DNA of 64,000 nt. Origin: Bretschneidera sinensis (lineage: Eukaryota > Streptophyta > Magnoliopsida > Brassicales > Akaniaceae). Shown piece by piece: positions 21,046 through 33,257 of this stretch (position 1 is its first letter; the number at the start of each line of letters is the position of its first letter). The stretch lies in the NCBI GenBank assembly GCA_023935145.1, contig CM043701.1, positions 68,014,317 to 68,078,316 of the forward strand, written 5' to 3'. The position numbers and the translations under genes are program-made. Below the pieces are notes generated by a model that was given only the letters and a program-made list of their open reading frames with translations, searched no databases and was not told the origin of the DNA.

Positions 21046-22508
21046 TCCATTTACAATCCTCAACTTTTTGTTTTTCTGGCTTGGGCACCAATTCCCAAGA
21101 GTTGTTCTTCCTCAAAGAATCCATTTCTTCTTTCATAGGTAGCTGTCATTTTGACGAATCCTTACATTCCATGGCATCCATGTAAGTTTCTGGTTCAACC
21201 CCTTATTCTGAATAAAGAGCTGCTACATTAGCATATGCAAAACCATATCTCAAAGGTGGTCTGACCACCTTCCTTTCTTGATCCCTTATGAGCTGATAAT
21301 CATTCTGATTTGCTGCACCATCCCCTTCTAGTTCAGCCTCCTCTTGAATGTCCTGAGCTTGGCCTTTATCAATGGGCTCTACCTGGTCCGAACCCTCTTG
21401 CCTTCCTTGCTTTACTTGAACTGAATTTTCCTTGATGCTACGCTCCACAAATACCGAGCTAGTTTGCTCAGTATCCCCTGCAGGGTTAGTTTTCTCCAAA
21501 TAGGGAAATAACAATTCATTAAAAATGATATCCCTACTTATTATGAGTTTTGTTCTTTTGGCTCTAAGGACCACAACCTATACCCCTTAACCCCATCACT
21601 ATACCTTAGAAACACACATTTTCTAGACCTTGGGCTAAGTTTATCATCTTTTTGATGCGCAAATACAGCATATCCAAAAGTCCTGAGGTTGCTTAACTCA
21701 GGGGGTTTCCCACTCCACATCTCCTCGGGAGTCTAAAAAGGGTGATCTATTAACCAAATATGCAGCAGTAGACACAGTTTCCCCCCAAAAACATTTTGGT
21801 AAACCGGACCCAATTAACATGCACCTAACCTTTTTCCATAAGGGTCATATTCATCCTCTCAGCAACTCCATTTTGCTTATGGGTTTTCACAACTGTTTTA
21901 TGTCTTTAAATCCCATTTAACTCACATAATTTATCAAAATCCTTATTAAAAAATTCTAAGCCATTATCGGTTCTTAACACCTTAACTACCCTGCTCGTTT
22001 AAGTCTCCAACAACTTTTTCCACACCACAAATTTATTCAAAGCATCTGATGTATTTTTAAGTAAATAAACCCAAACCTTTCTAGAATAATCATCAATTAG
22101 AGAAAGAAAGTAACGATTACCTCCTTATGTTGGTGTTCTTGCTGGTCCCCAAAGATCCGCATGAATGTAGTCAAGAATACCCTTAGACTTGTGCACTCCG
22201 GTGTTGAAGCTTATCTGATGTTGCTTCCTAGGAATGCAACTCTCACAGAAATTAAGTTTCTCTACCTTGTCACCATCAAGTGTACTATTCTTACTGAGAA
22301 CTTACAGCCCCTTTTCACTCATATGTCCCAAGCGATTGTGCCAAAGTATTGCCTTATCCATCTCAGCCATCAAGCTTGCTGCTTGATCCTTGATTTTTAT
22401 CTCTTCGATCATCTCATAGAGACTATACTTTATTGCTGCTTTGATCACTATCAAAGATCCCTTAGTTACCTTGATCTTTCCACCCTCTGCTTTGTATGTG
22501 TACCCCAT
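21046..22508 (-). pseudogene. Copia-2 integrase and RT start, broken
   Basis: The GAG-pre-integrase region (22508-22302: AILWHNRLGHMSEKGL) leads to the integrase in several frames, with LRTDNGLEF and QNGVAERMN marking the second and third catalytic acids. A deletion near 21735 removes part of the region after the core. The linker (21574-21203) has SRDIIFNELLFPY and VVRPPLRYGFA. The RT N-terminus (about 21160-21046) ends at the breakpoint. Confidence 0.85.
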
Positions 22509-22517
22509 GGAATCTAG

Positions 22518-22781
22518 CTACCCCAATGAGATCCAATTTCTTCTCAAATCTGGAACATACCTCACATTCCGCAGCAGCCTTGTGACTCCATCAAACATTC
22601 TCAATTGGATGTCTCCTATCCCCCTCACTTGGCAAGAAGTATCATTCCCCAAGAAAACCTTTCCATCATTGGTTTTGTTGAAATTCTTGAACCAATCCCT
22701 GTAAAGGCACATGTGATAAGTGCACCCGAAATCCAGGATCCATTTCTCGCTGCCTTGTGTCCTGCTCACATTTGAGCACAC
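22518..22781 (-). pseudogene. Copia-2 protease
   Basis: An 88-codon open piece with WILDFGCTYHMC. The catalytic Asp and the Gly are kept, but the usual Ser/Thr between them is Phe. It continues through VRYVPDLRRNWISLG. It lies in another frame from gag. Confidence 0.85.
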
Positions 22782-22808
22782 AAAGAGAACATCATCTTGT
22801 TGTTCTCC

Positions 22809-23630
22809 TTAGGCAACCGAAGACTCTCCATTGTTGGTATGACTTCTTCCTCTCTCACCCCACAACTTCTTCTTGCAATATTTCTTGAAATGACCTTCCT
22901 TATTGCAGTAGTAGCATCGCTTTCCTCCAAAATTTGGTTTAGAATGCGATCTTCCATGACTCTGCCCTCTACCCTTTAATTTGTCTCGATAGTTGCCATG
23001 AATGATGCTGCCATTCCGAGTTGCAGGCCTTCCTCTAACAAACAAACCTTCCCCACTTGATACTTCCCTCATCTTGGCTTTGAAATCACGAGACCTTATA
23101 GCATTGATCACAATTTCTTTGGTTAGTGTATCTCTTCCATATTCAATAGCATTAATCAAACTTTCAAAATAATCAGGAAGAGAATTCAATAACATAACAA
23201 CTAATTGTTCATCCGGGAATGTTATACTACAACTAGCCAAATCTTGAACTAGTTTTTTAAACAAATTAAGATTATCTTACAAATCTTTATTAGGATCCAT
23301 TTTAAAAGCAAAGATTCGTTTAAGAAGATATATCTTATTAGGGAGAGTTTTGGTAAGAAACAACTCATCTAGTTTCTTCCATATAACAGCTGGATCTTCC
23401 GAATCTCCACATTCTCTTGCCACACTATCCGACATGTGTAGAAAGATGGTGCTATACGCCATCTTCTTCATCGCAATCCGCTGGACCTCTGTGACACTTG
23501 CTAGAAAATCGCCATCTTCTCCAATAGCCAAGTCCACCTTTTGTTGCATAAGAACTACTTTGATTTTCCACTTCCAAAGGGAAAAGTCTCCCTTTTCATC
23601 AAACTTCTCAACAATGAAATTTGAACCCAT
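22809..23630 (-). pseudogene. Copia-2 gag, nearly complete
   Basis: ATG at 23630 (MGSNFIVEKFDEKGDFSLWK). The first piece runs to 23277 and a stop breaks the frame there. The second (23264-22809) holds LVVMLLNSLPDYFESLI, the core lost in Copia-1, one GRGQSHGRSHS unit, and a complete CCHC zinc knuckle (CYYCNKEGHFKKYC, codons 22916-22875) for RNA binding. It is the best guide to what Copia-1 has lost. Confidence 0.9.
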
Positions 23631-23838
23631 CTTGTGGAGTATATCCTAAGATTTATGCAGCACCTATAATTGCTTTCCAACTTCTAAATCTCAAGAACTT
23701 GATCAAATCTTGATCCCAGCACCATTCTTGAATCACCTTCAACAATCCGATCAAATTTTGATCGCAGCACCGTTCTTGAATCACCAAAGAAGTTGACCTT
23801 TAATTCTTGTCACCTTGCTCAGATACTCAGCTGTACAA

Positions 23839-23872
23839 GCTCTGATACCACTGTTGCTAGCTCTGATACCAC
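23839..23872 (-). other. Tandemly duplicated primer binding site of Copia-2
   Basis: Two copies of a 19-base segment (AGCTCTGATACCACTGTTG on the plus strand, 23839-23857 and 23859-23877) each hold the complement of the tRNA-Met 3' end together with the first bases of the LTR. Confidence 0.8.
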
Positions 23873-24693
23873 TGTTGGAAATCATCTCAAGATGCCCAGG
23901 TGGTGATCTTCCAAACACCCAAGTCTAGAATGACTTGTAATGAACATAAACAAACCAATCAAAGAAAGAACACAAACAATTATTATCGAGGTTCAGCAAT
24001 GTGCCTACGTCCCCGTGAGCTACTTCGAGCTCTCTGCACTAAATCAATGAGTTCTTACAATTACAGCAACACCTCCTCAAGAACCCTCTTGTTCTTGATA
24101 CATGAAAAAATAGAAAAGAAAGAGATAAGAACTAAGTGTTTCCCTGGAATTTTTCCCAAAAAAATTCCAATTACAAAACCCTTGAACCCCTCTTCTTGTA
24201 TGCACTATCTTAATCCCAGCCACTCTTAAATGAGATCTATTCTAGTGCCTCTCTTATGTTTTGTGTCTTTGTACTCTCACACTTGCACTTGAATTCTCTT
24301 GTATGATGATCTTGTATCCTTATGATTGAAGCTAGATGACCCTTTATATAGTGCACCAACTTTTTGAACTAATCTTGAAGTCAATCTCAACCCTTAGATC
24401 TCAAGAACCAAAGTCTCATGACTCTCTAAGAGTCTAAGTAATCCTGTGCATTTTAACCAAGTCCCACACACTATCTCAAAGTGCTGATTAATTGGTGTCA
24501 GGTGTGCCTTCATGGCTCAGTTCAGAATAGGGTATATCGCGGCTCAGAAGGGGGGAGACTTTCTGCCATGCTGGAGGCCACGGCTTAGGTGGGCTATGCC
24601 GCTGCGCGTACACCTTGAGTCGAAGGCCGCGGTGCACAACCAGACTTGATGCTGAACTTCTTCATCTATTTAATTCTTTGACAAATCCCAACA
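23873..24693 (-). repeat. Copia-2 5' LTR
   Basis: An 821-bp LTR from TGTTGGAAATC to CCCAACA. TATA box CTATATAAAG on the minus strand near 24351-24342. The GC-rich cassette (about 24528-24645) contains GCCGCGG, GGCCGCGGTGC and similar, different in sequence from the Copia-1 cassette but at the same place upstream of the TATA box. Confidence 0.9.
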
Positions 24694-25816
24694 CCTTTAG
24701 ATATGACATATTTTGATTTAATTCTGGGGATGAATTGGTTATCTGTATATCATGCTTAGGTAGATTATTTTAGGAAGAATGTGGCGTTCAAGATACTTGG
24801 ACAGGAAGAGTTTAATTTTCAGGGAGAATGTAAGATACTTGTTAACTGTCTTATTTCTGCCATAACTGCTAGTAAATGGTTAAAGAAGGGTTATGAGGGG
24901 TATTTGGAAAATGTGGTGGATTCTAGCAAGGAGAGTAGAAAGTTAGAAAAAAATCTTGGTAGTAAAAGATTTTTCTGATGTATTCCCTAAAGAGTTGTCT
25001 AGTTTGCGTCCCAATAGGGAGATTGAGTTTTCTATTGAGGTGATTCCAGGATCATTATCCATATCTATAGCACCTTATAGGATGGTACCACCTAAATTAA
25101 GAAAGTTGAAAGTTCAGCTTCAGGAGTTGCTAGATAAACAGTTTATTCGACCTAGTATATCACCTTGGGGAGCCCCTATATTGTTTGTCATGAATAATGA
25201 TGGGATAATAAGATTGTGTATGGATTATAGATAGCTGGATAAGATCACCATCAAGAATAGATATCATTTACCTAGGATAAATGATTTATATAAGTAGTTA
25301 CAAGGAGCTAGGGTATTTTCTAAGATAGACCTGAGATCGAGTTATCATCAGTTAAGGATAAAGAAATGGGACGTGCCTAAGACTGCTTTTAGGACATGTT
25401 ATGGACATCATAAGTTTCTGGTCATGCCTTTTGGGTTGACTAATGCTCCTACAACATTTATGGATCTAATGAATTAGGTGTTTAAACAATTCTTGGATAG
25501 ATTTGTCATTTTGTTTATTGATGATATTCTAGTATATTCCAAGAATGAAGAGGAGCATACGCAACATTTAGAGATAGTGTTGGAAATTCTGAGAAGAGAG
25601 AAATTATATGCAAAGTTCTTTAAGTGTGAGTTATGGTTGAGTGAAATATCTTTCTTGGGGCATGTTGTGTCGGGAAAGGGAATAACAGTTGAGCCACAGA
25701 AGGTAGAAGCAGTGTTGAATTGGGAAAGACCCACAAGTATAACTGAAGTTAGAAGTTTTTTGGGGCTGGTTGGTTATTATAGGAGATTCATCCAAAATGT
25801 TTCTATGATTGCTGGA
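24694..25816 (+). pseudogene. Chromovirus E protease end and reverse transcriptase, cut by Athila A
   Basis: Begins inside the protease with FDLILGMNWLSVYHA, then the [42 protein letters not shown] and the catalytic FIDD box (codons 25514-25525), then [13 protein letters not shown]. Stops at about 24757, 25234, 25297 and 25476 and one frame break. The frame is cut after VSMIAG by element A and resumes at 37896. ctgga (25812-25816 and 37891-37895) is the target duplication. Everything 5' of the protease is missing; Copia-2 occupies that place. Confidence 0.93.
25812..25816. repeat. Target-site duplication of Athila A, left copy
   Basis: ctgga, repeated at 37891-37895. Removing A and one copy makes the chromovirus RT continuous. 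Confidence 0.92.
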
Positions 25817-26994
25817 TGATAAGTGCTTAAATACTCATATTTAAGCCCCTTAATTTACAGTTGTTAGGTCCTTAGTTGTGTTATTTCACTTTATTTTATG
25901 TATTTTCTAGGTTTTCTATGTTTTGTAGGTTTTTAAATAGAAGGAAGCACTTTGGGAGCTGTTAGGCTTAAAAGAGCAAAGAGTTGCTGACTGCACTACG
26001 ATCGAGTGCAGAAGTGGTGCGATCGAGCGCACTTGCGCATAAGCGCAACATCCTGTGATCAAGCGCACTCGGGCAGAATCCCACATCGGTTAGAAAACAC
26101 ATAGTACTCCGGGAGTTTCCCTATAAAAGCCCCTCTCCACTTCAACTTTGGAAATGAACTGGGATCAGATCCATAGGGCCTTTAGGAGCAATCCAGAGGG
26201 CCTTTAGGAGGAATCTGGATAACTTTTGGAGGGCAAGCTGAGAAATCTCTGAAGCTTTGCTACCAAGGGGGAGATTATTCAGAGGCCGAAGACAACTCAA
26301 GGAAGCATGAGCCCCATGGCCAACTAATCTCCAAGCAAGGCAAAGGGATGCATCCCTAGGTGTAGTTTTTCTTATTTTCTTTTCTTGATTCAGTTGTAGT
26401 ATGGATTCATTATCATTAAACATCGTTATGATTTACTTTTTAGTCTAATTAGAAGATTTCCCCTTAGTCTAGTGGTTGCATTTTTCTCCCTTATATAAGT
26501 CTAGTCATGCTCTTCTTATGTGATGTTGTTGAGGTGTGATTGAGTCTGGTAGATTTCTCTTATAGATTTGTTGCTCACTGCAGTATTGTCATTATGATAT
26601 ATTGTCGTTTTTTTGATAACCTATAAGTTAGGTCATGTGTGCTTGAAAGTAAAGAGTATTTCATAACAATTGCATTAGGGTTTATATATGTGCTTTGATT
26701 GAATATTTACTGATTGCTTGTTTGGGATGTGAAACTTGTGATCGAGATAAAAACAACTGAATTGAGATTGGAATAAGGCAACAAACCTAGGGAGGATTCC
26801 CGGAACCTTGTTGCTTCCATTTTATTATTCAAATATTTACACAACTCTTTCACTATCAAAAACTCATATTCTTTCGTTTCACTTTTATCAGTTGGGTTAA
26901 AGTTCACACCTTCTCTTGTAGTTATCTTGTTTTCCTGTGGAATCGACACCCCAAAGCTGTGCTACAACTACCACGTTATACTTTGGGTGTAATT
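25817..26994 (+). repeat. Athila A 5' LTR
   Basis: Starts TGATAAGTGCTTAAATACTC. A GC-rich cassette of GATCGAGCGCAC-type motifs (25995-26080) sits just upstream of the TATA box (TATAAAAG near 26122). The 3' LTR has lost about 56 bp of the cassette. The first part resembles LTR G, the last ~700 bp (from about 26280) resembles LTRs B and D. Confidence 0.9.
26122..26129 (+). promoter_or_regulatory. TATA box of LTR A
   Basis: TATAAAAG within CCCTATAAAAGCCCC, about 40-130 bp downstream of the GC-rich cassette. LTR G has TATAAAAT at the equivalent place (about 48691). Confidence 0.6.
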
Positions 26995-26999
26995 AAATT

Positions 27000-27021
27000 T
27001 TAGTGTTGTTGCCGGAGAGAC
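27000..27021 (+). other. Primer binding site of Athila A (tRNA-Asp type)
   Basis: TTAGTGTTGTTGCCGGAGAG is a mutated form of the tRNA-Asp complementary site of Athila elements; B (29729-29747) and G (49404-49421) have better preserved versions. Confidence 0.65.
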
Positions 27022-27201
27022 GCACTTAAGAACAAGGAAGATTGTTAACTTTGAGACAATACCGTAGAAGAATTGTAGATAGTTTTTCTTTTTAGCAGTT
27101 TGTAAAGGCGGTAACTTTGTTCCTTCTTTTAGCTTGCTGCATTAATTTTTTTTTATTTTATTCTTTTTTTTTATAGGATTTTTATTATTTTGTGATCTTG
27201 C

Positions 27202-28260
27202 ATGCCCAGATATAGAAACCCTTTGGGTAGATTTGCTTGTAGGCCTATGCTAGAGTCAAAATTAAACTTTTTAAACCTTTTATTTGATAATCCATTTTGT
27301 CCTGAGGAAATGAGTGAACACGAAGATCAACCTACTAGGACCCTTCAGGATTACCTCCACTCTACATGCACAGCCACACCATCTTACATCACGTTTCCAG
27401 CTAATAGTCCCCAACTAGATCTTAAAACAGGGATGATACAGTTACTCCCTACATTTCATGGTATGGAAAATGAAAACCCATATGTGCACATTAGGGAGTT
27501 TGAGGAAGTAGTTGCGACTTTTTATAGTCAAGGTGCAACTGCTGACATTGTGAGACTTAAGTTCTTTCTTTTCGCTTTGAAGGATAGAGCTAAGAGTTGA
27601 CTATACTCACTAAGACCATGATCTATTGGGTCGTGGACTGAGATGACTCGGGTCTTCTTTAATAAATACTTTCCCCAACATAAGACCAATGCTTTAAAAA
27701 TGAAAATCTTCACCTTTGCACAAAAGAACAGTGAGACTTTGTATCAGTCTTGGGAGAGATTTAAGGAGTTGTTGAGTATGTGCCCTCACTATGGGTATGA
27801 GAATTGGTGTTTAGTGAGCTAATTTAATGAGGGACTTACATATCGAGAGCGCCAATTTGTAGAGATGATGTGCAATGGTGAATTTTTATAAAAGGATCCT
27901 GATGAGGCCATAGAGTACCTCAATGAGCTTGCTGAAAAAGCTCACACTTGGACTAGACCTAGTGCTACTGAAAGCACAAATAGGTCACGACCTGTAGGAA
28001 ACCCAAGTGGTGGTGGAATTTACCAGCTTAGGGAAGAGGACAACCTAAAAGCTAAAGTTGAGATGCTCACTAGGGAACTAGATGCGTTAAAAACTAAGAG
28101 CTTACAGCCCACACACGTAGCTAATCATGCAAGGTCTTTTGGACCAAGTTTTGTGTGTGGCGGCGTAGATCATCTTGCCAAAGAGTGTTCCACATTTGCG
28201 GAGATGAGAGGGATGTATGAGGAACAATGTAATGCCTTAGGTATGTACAAGAAGCCTTTG
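27202..28260 (+). pseudogene. Athila A gag, N-terminal and middle part
   Basis: One frame from ATG 27202 (MPRYRNPLGRFACRPM) to the insertion of B, with stops at about 27598, 27619, 27817 and 27886. It carries the capsid domain (YVHIREFEEVVATF, VRLKFFLFALKDRAKS, TLYQSWERFKELLSMCPHYG) and a zinc knuckle whose first Cys is Ser (SFVCGGVDHLAKEC). The frame is cut in KKPLSP by LTR B1. It is close to the B gag. Confidence 0.88.
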
Positions 28261-28265
28261 TCACC
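28261..28265. repeat. Target-site duplication of Athila B, left copy
   Basis: tcacc, repeated at 34739-34743 where the gag of A resumes. Confidence 0.92.
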
Positions 28266-29724
28266 TGATGAGAGTCATAAAATGCATCTTTAGAGTACTT
28301 AATTGTTAGCATTTTAGGGTTGATATAGGTTTGAATTGCACTTTTATACCTTAACAATTCTAAAGTGTCATTCTTGGATCATTGATTTATTTTGATACAT
28401 TTTCAAGTGTTTGGAGTCTAAAAGAGAGGGAAATGCTACCATTGAATAAAGCACACAGATCCCATGCATATCGGAGTGAAGGAGTGCTTTCAAAAAGACG
28501 AAATGAAGGGAAGAAAGTGTGTGTGCCGTGACTTGGAAAGGAGTTTCACTAAATTACCAGAATTGCCCATACAAATCAATCATCTTTGAAAATTAAACTG
28601 TATTGATGCAAGAAGAACCAGGAGATGAGCCATATATGCTAGAAAGATCCGGAAGTCTATTTTCTGGAGAATTTTACGGCTCATCAAAATGATTTTTCTA
28701 GAGAAAGTTATGGCAGTTTTAGTAGACAAAGGTTGGTCCAGAACAGCACCAGCCAGCACCGCAGCGCCTAGAACCTTCACATCTTGAACCACCAGCCAAC
28801 ACTGTAGTGCTCCTCAACAGCACCACGGTGCCCAGAACATACCTAGCACCGCGGTGCTCCCTAGCAGCACCGTAGCGCGCACACGGATTTGCATCTCCGA
28901 GTTAGACTTTAATTAGGGTTTTTAAACATTAGAATAAACGCAAAAATACCCTTGGACTCTTGTACTATAAATAAGACACTTAGTTTTTGATATTATGATT
29001 ATTCAAGACATCTTGTGAGAGGCCGAAGGCCGGAGAAAACATCATGAAGGCTGCCACACTCTCCCCCATGGCCAACTAATCTCCAAGCAAGGCGAAGGGA
29101 TGAATCCCTAGGTGTAGTTGTTCTTTTTTTTTTCTTGATTTAATTGTAATTTGGATTTATTGTTAAACATTATTATGATTTACTTTTCAATTTAATTAGA
29201 AGATTGCCCTTAATTCAGTGATTGCATCTTTCTCCCCCATATAAGTCTAGTCATGCTCTTCTTATGTGATGTTGTTGAGGTGTGATTGAGTCCGATAGAT
29301 TTCTCTTATAGATTTGTCCATTACTGTAGTATTGTCATCACGATATATTGTCGTTTCTTGATAATCTATAAGTTAGGTCATGTGTGCTTGAAAGTAAAAA
29401 GTATTTCATAACAATTACATTAGGGTTTACACATGTGCTCATTGAATATTTGCCGATTGCCTGTTTGGGATTTGAAACTTGCAATCGAGATAAACAATCG
29501 AATCAAGATAGGAATAGGGCAACGAACCTAGGGAGGATTCCCAGAAACTTGTTATCTATCCATCATATTATCTACACAATTTTCTCACAATTCAGATTCT
29601 CTCATTTAATCTTTTATCGTTTGTGTTAAGGTTCACACCTTCTTTTGTAGTTAACTTGTTTCCCTGTGGAATCGACACCCCAAAGCTGTGCTACAACTAC
29701 TGCGTTATACTTTAGGCATAATTA
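28266..29724 (+). repeat. Athila B 5' LTR
   Basis: Starts TGATGAGAGTCATAAAATGC. Module order: own 5' part, a 205-bp block shared with LTR G (28531-28734), a GC-rich cassette with GCACCGCGGTGCTCC palindromes (28738-28895), TATA box (28966-28973), and a 3' part shared with A and D. The terminal dinucleotide has mutated from CA to TA. Confidence 0.92.
28966..28973 (+). promoter_or_regulatory. TATA box of LTR B1
   Basis: TATAAATA, 70-230 bp downstream of the GC-rich cassette; the copy in LTR B2 is at 33977-33984. Confidence 0.6.
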
Positions 29725-29728
29725 AATT

Positions 29729-29747
29729 TTGACGCCATTGCTGGGGA
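29729..29747 (+). other. Primer binding site of Athila B (tRNA-Asp type)
   Basis: TTGACGCCATTGCTGGGGA, four bases after the LTR, closely matches the tRNA-Asp type site seen in G. Confidence 0.8.
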
Positions 29748-29932
29748 GATGGACTTAACTCAAGGAAGATTGTCAACCTTGAGACATGACGGTAGAAGAG
29801 TTGTAAATAGTTTTTCTTTTCAGCAGCTGTAAATGCGGTAACTTCGTTCCTTCTTTTAGCTTGCTGCATTAACTTTTTTTATTTTATTCTTTCTTTTTAT
29901 AGTATTTTTTCCCCATTATTTTGTTACCTTGA

Positions 29933-31645
29933 ATGCAAAGACATAGAGATGCTGTGGGTAGATTTGCTTGTAAGCCTGTGCTAGGGTCAGAATTAAATTC
30001 TTTTCTAAATCCTTTATTTGACGGTCCACCTAGTCTCGAAGGAATGAGTGAACATGAATATCAACCCCCTAGGACCCTTCAGGATTACCTAAATCCTACA
30101 TGCACAACCACACCATCTTGCATCATGTTTCTAGCCAATACTCGCCACCTAGAGTTTAAAACAGGGATGATATAGTTACTCCCTACATTTCATGGCTTGG
30201 ATAATGAAAACACATATGTGCACATTAGAGAGTTTAAGGAAGTATTTGCGACTTTTCATAGTCAAGATGAAACTGATGACATTATAAGACTTAAGTTCTT
30301 TCCTTTTGCTTTGAAGGATAGAGCTAAGAGTTGGCTATACTCACTGAGACCACGATCTATTGGGTCGTGGACTAAGATGACTCGAATTTTTTTTAATAAA
30401 TACTTTCCCCAACATAAGACCAATGCTTTAAAAAGACAAATCTCCACCTTTGCACAAAAGGACAACAAGACTTTGTATCAGTCTTGGGAGAGATTTAAGG
30501 AGTTATTGAGTATGTGCCCTCACCATGGGTATGAGAGTTGGCGCTTAGAGAGCTATTTTTATAAGGGACTTACATATAGAGAGCGCCAATTCGTAGAGAT
30601 GATGTGTAATAGTGAGTTTTTAGAGAAAGATCCTGATGAGGCCATAGAGTACCTCAATGAACTTTCTGAAAAAGCTCACACTTGGACTGAACCTAGTGCT
30701 ACTGAAAGCACAAATAGGTCATGACCTATAAGGAACCTTAATGGTTGTGGAATTTACCATCTTAGGGAAGAGGATAACCTTAAGGCCAAGGTCGAGATGC
30801 TCACTAGGGAACTAGAGGTGTTAAAAACTAAGAGCTTAAAGCCAACACACGTGGCTAATCATGCAAAGTCTTTTGAACCATGTTTTGTGTATGGTGGGGT
30901 AGATCATCTCGCCCAAGAGTGCCCTATATTTGCTGAGATGAGAGGGATGTATAAGGAACAATGTAATGCCTTAGGCATGTATAAGAAGCCTTTGGCACCC
31001 TTCTCTGATAACTATAATCCGGAGTGGCGGAATCACACCAATTTCAGTTGGAAATTTGAAAACCAGTAGCTTGCATAACCCCCTGCACCATGTCTTGAAC
31101 CATATCATGCACCTGTATCTTCTAGGAATCCTTTAGAAGACACTTTACATGCTTTTATTGAGGCACAGGGGAAGACTAATCAAAGGCTTGAATCTTTAAT
31201 TGTGCAGGTTGTTGAAGAACATAAGGATTTAAAGAACCAAGTGTCCAAGTTGATGAACTACTTGAGCGTGACTAAGCCAGGTAAGTTCCCTTCTCAAGCT
31301 CAGTCCACACCTCATGGACAACACCTAGCACAAAAGAATTTGAAGGAGGTGAATGTCATTGAGACACAAAGTGGTAAGTCCTTACATATCCCAACAACGA
31401 AAAAATCAGAGGATGTGGACGAAAACCACCAAGCATACATGATTGACTCATTCATGGAAAAGGTCCAGAACCTTAATCCATTGGAGTCCACCTTCATCCA
31501 TGGCTTCATAAGAGCATATATCGAGCCAGAATTTGTGGATGTTACTGATGACATCCTTGAGGCCTCTCTAAAGCATACGAGCACCGAATTTGGCAGTGAA
31601 GCAGTGGCTGGTGCATTCAACCTATGTTTTTTAAAGAGGGAATAA
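29933..31645 (+). pseudogene. Athila B gag, one frame with four stops
   Basis: A single frame of about 570 codons, in phase throughout and broken only by stops at 30173, 30722, 31067 and 31076. It starts MQRHRDAVGRFACKPV, holds the full capsid domain (residues ~90-260: YVHIREFKEVFATF, IRLKFFPFALKDRAKSWLYS, NKYFPQHKTNALKRQI), a zinc knuckle CFVYGGVDHLAQEC in which the second Cys is Tyr, and a C-terminal tail ending NLCFLKRE. The frame ends right before the pol-loss junction motif. As the sole product it would be a particle protein only; enzymes would have to come from a relative. Confidence 0.9.
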
Positions 31646-33257
31646 AAGCATCTTGCTGATGACGGAAAGCTTAGCGCTTATGGGAGGCAACCCACAATAT
31701 ATCCTTTTATTTTTTTTATTGTTTCTCATATTTCTTTTTCTTGTTTATTATTATTATTTTGTTGTTTTCCAGTTTTACTTTCGTATTTCTTTTTCAGGGA
31801 CAAAAATACTAAGCAGTTCAAATGGTGGTGCACAATTTTTAACTTTTGTGCATTTTTGGCTACAAAGGGAGTTTCCTTAACTTTTGCTTTTACATTGAGG
31901 ACAATGCTTATTTTAGGTTGGGGGTGGAGGAACATATTCCTGTTTTTCATGTTTTTCATTGAACTGCTTGGTATCATATTTCCCTTTTTGTTTGTTTTAA
32001 GCATGCTTTGTGTTAGCCTTAGAGTTAACTCACATGTCAATGATATGAACTTAATTGAGATAGCATATAACATTTTGAAGAAATTAAATCTTGCTTCGGT
32101 TTGAGAATAATTTAAGTGTCAATCTTGATTTGGTTTGAGACTCTAGTTTGTGGTAAGATTGTATTATTAGTCTAAAAACTTTTAGAGAAGTTTTATGTGT
32201 GATTGTTTTGTGAATACTTTTGCAGTCTCGACAAGCTCTAGAACTTACTTGATAACCACTTGAGGCGAATTCCTAGAATGCACATTACTTAGGATATGAT
32301 ATAGGCCATTTTTGAACCGTTTGAGCCTTTCAAACTTACCATTACTATATTTATCACTAGTTACCTATTTGAGCCTTGTTCTTTCAATAGCCCATTTACT
32401 CACCTTTATGAGCCTAAAATATTTTATCCTTACCTTCCTTTTAAAAGAACTTAGTTATACACATTTGTTGAGAAGCACCCAAGAGGAGTAAGGATGAAAG
32501 TATGAGAAAAAAAAATATTACTACCATAGCCCAAATACATGAAAAGAGATAAGTTGGGGGTTATGAAAAACAAAATTTGATTAAAAATGAGGTGAATAGT
32601 CTTATGTGCCAAAATAAAAAAAGAAGTGAATTATGGCAAAGAAAGAAGAAAGAAAGAAAAAAAATGGTGATTTGTTGAAAGAAATGCTTAAAAAATGCTT
32701 GGAAAAGTTGGGTATTGAAGTAAGGTTATCCAGTACTTAAAGAGTTGTGTTCAAAACTAAGAGATTAAGTTCTTTTACTTGTTGAATCCTTCCCGTTCTT
32801 TCTTACCCTTTACCTTAGCCTAACGTTACAAGCTTAGTAAAGACCTATTGATCCAATGTAGTGTGATTTTTCTACAATAGCGGAGAGTGATTCGAAAAGT
32901 GAGCCTATGGAGCTTGTTTTTGTGATTGATGTCACGCAATTTATGTTTTTAGAGGCCAAGACTTGTATTCATGATTGTTATGCATAAAATCATCCGGGTG
33001 TTCGGATTAATGGATTGTGGTAACATGGATGTTAAGAGTTGATAACAATTTTAAGATTAATGTTTAGATTACTTTTGGACTTGTGTGAAATTTAATGATT
33101 CTATGTGCCATGTGTTATGTGCGATTTTTGAGACAAAAGTGAATTACTCTTTGTTTAACACTAACATTGCTTCACTTTGCTTCGATTCCCACCATAGAAT
33201 TCATCTCTTGTTTTCACTTGAATTGCTAGGGACTAACAATAAACTAGTTGGGGGTTG
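31646..33257 (+). other. Athila B 3' UTR
   Basis: No gene. It opens with the junction motif around 31650-31700 (hairpin TGGGAGGCAACCCA), then purine tracts at 31914-31929, 32551-32565 and 33245-33257 (next to the LTR). It matches the D 3' UTR at 11483-9774. T-rich parts create hydrophobic nonsense frames. Confidence 0.75.

Larger units (their letters stand above)
21044..24693 (-). mobile_element. Copia-2, 3' half missing
   Basis: Same family as Copia-1, minus strand: 5' LTR 23873-24693, tRNA-Met primer site, gag, protease, integrase and the first ~30 residues of RT. It ends at the breakpoint near 21044; most of RT, RNase H and the 3' LTR are gone. On the right it directly abuts the chromovirus E protease, with ccttt (24694-24698) as the possible target duplication. 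Confidence 0.9.

Noticed and set aside
31653..32104. Small hydrophobic proteins after the B gag
   Set aside because: T-rich 3' UTR conserved as DNA with D, without conserved reading frame or family motif.
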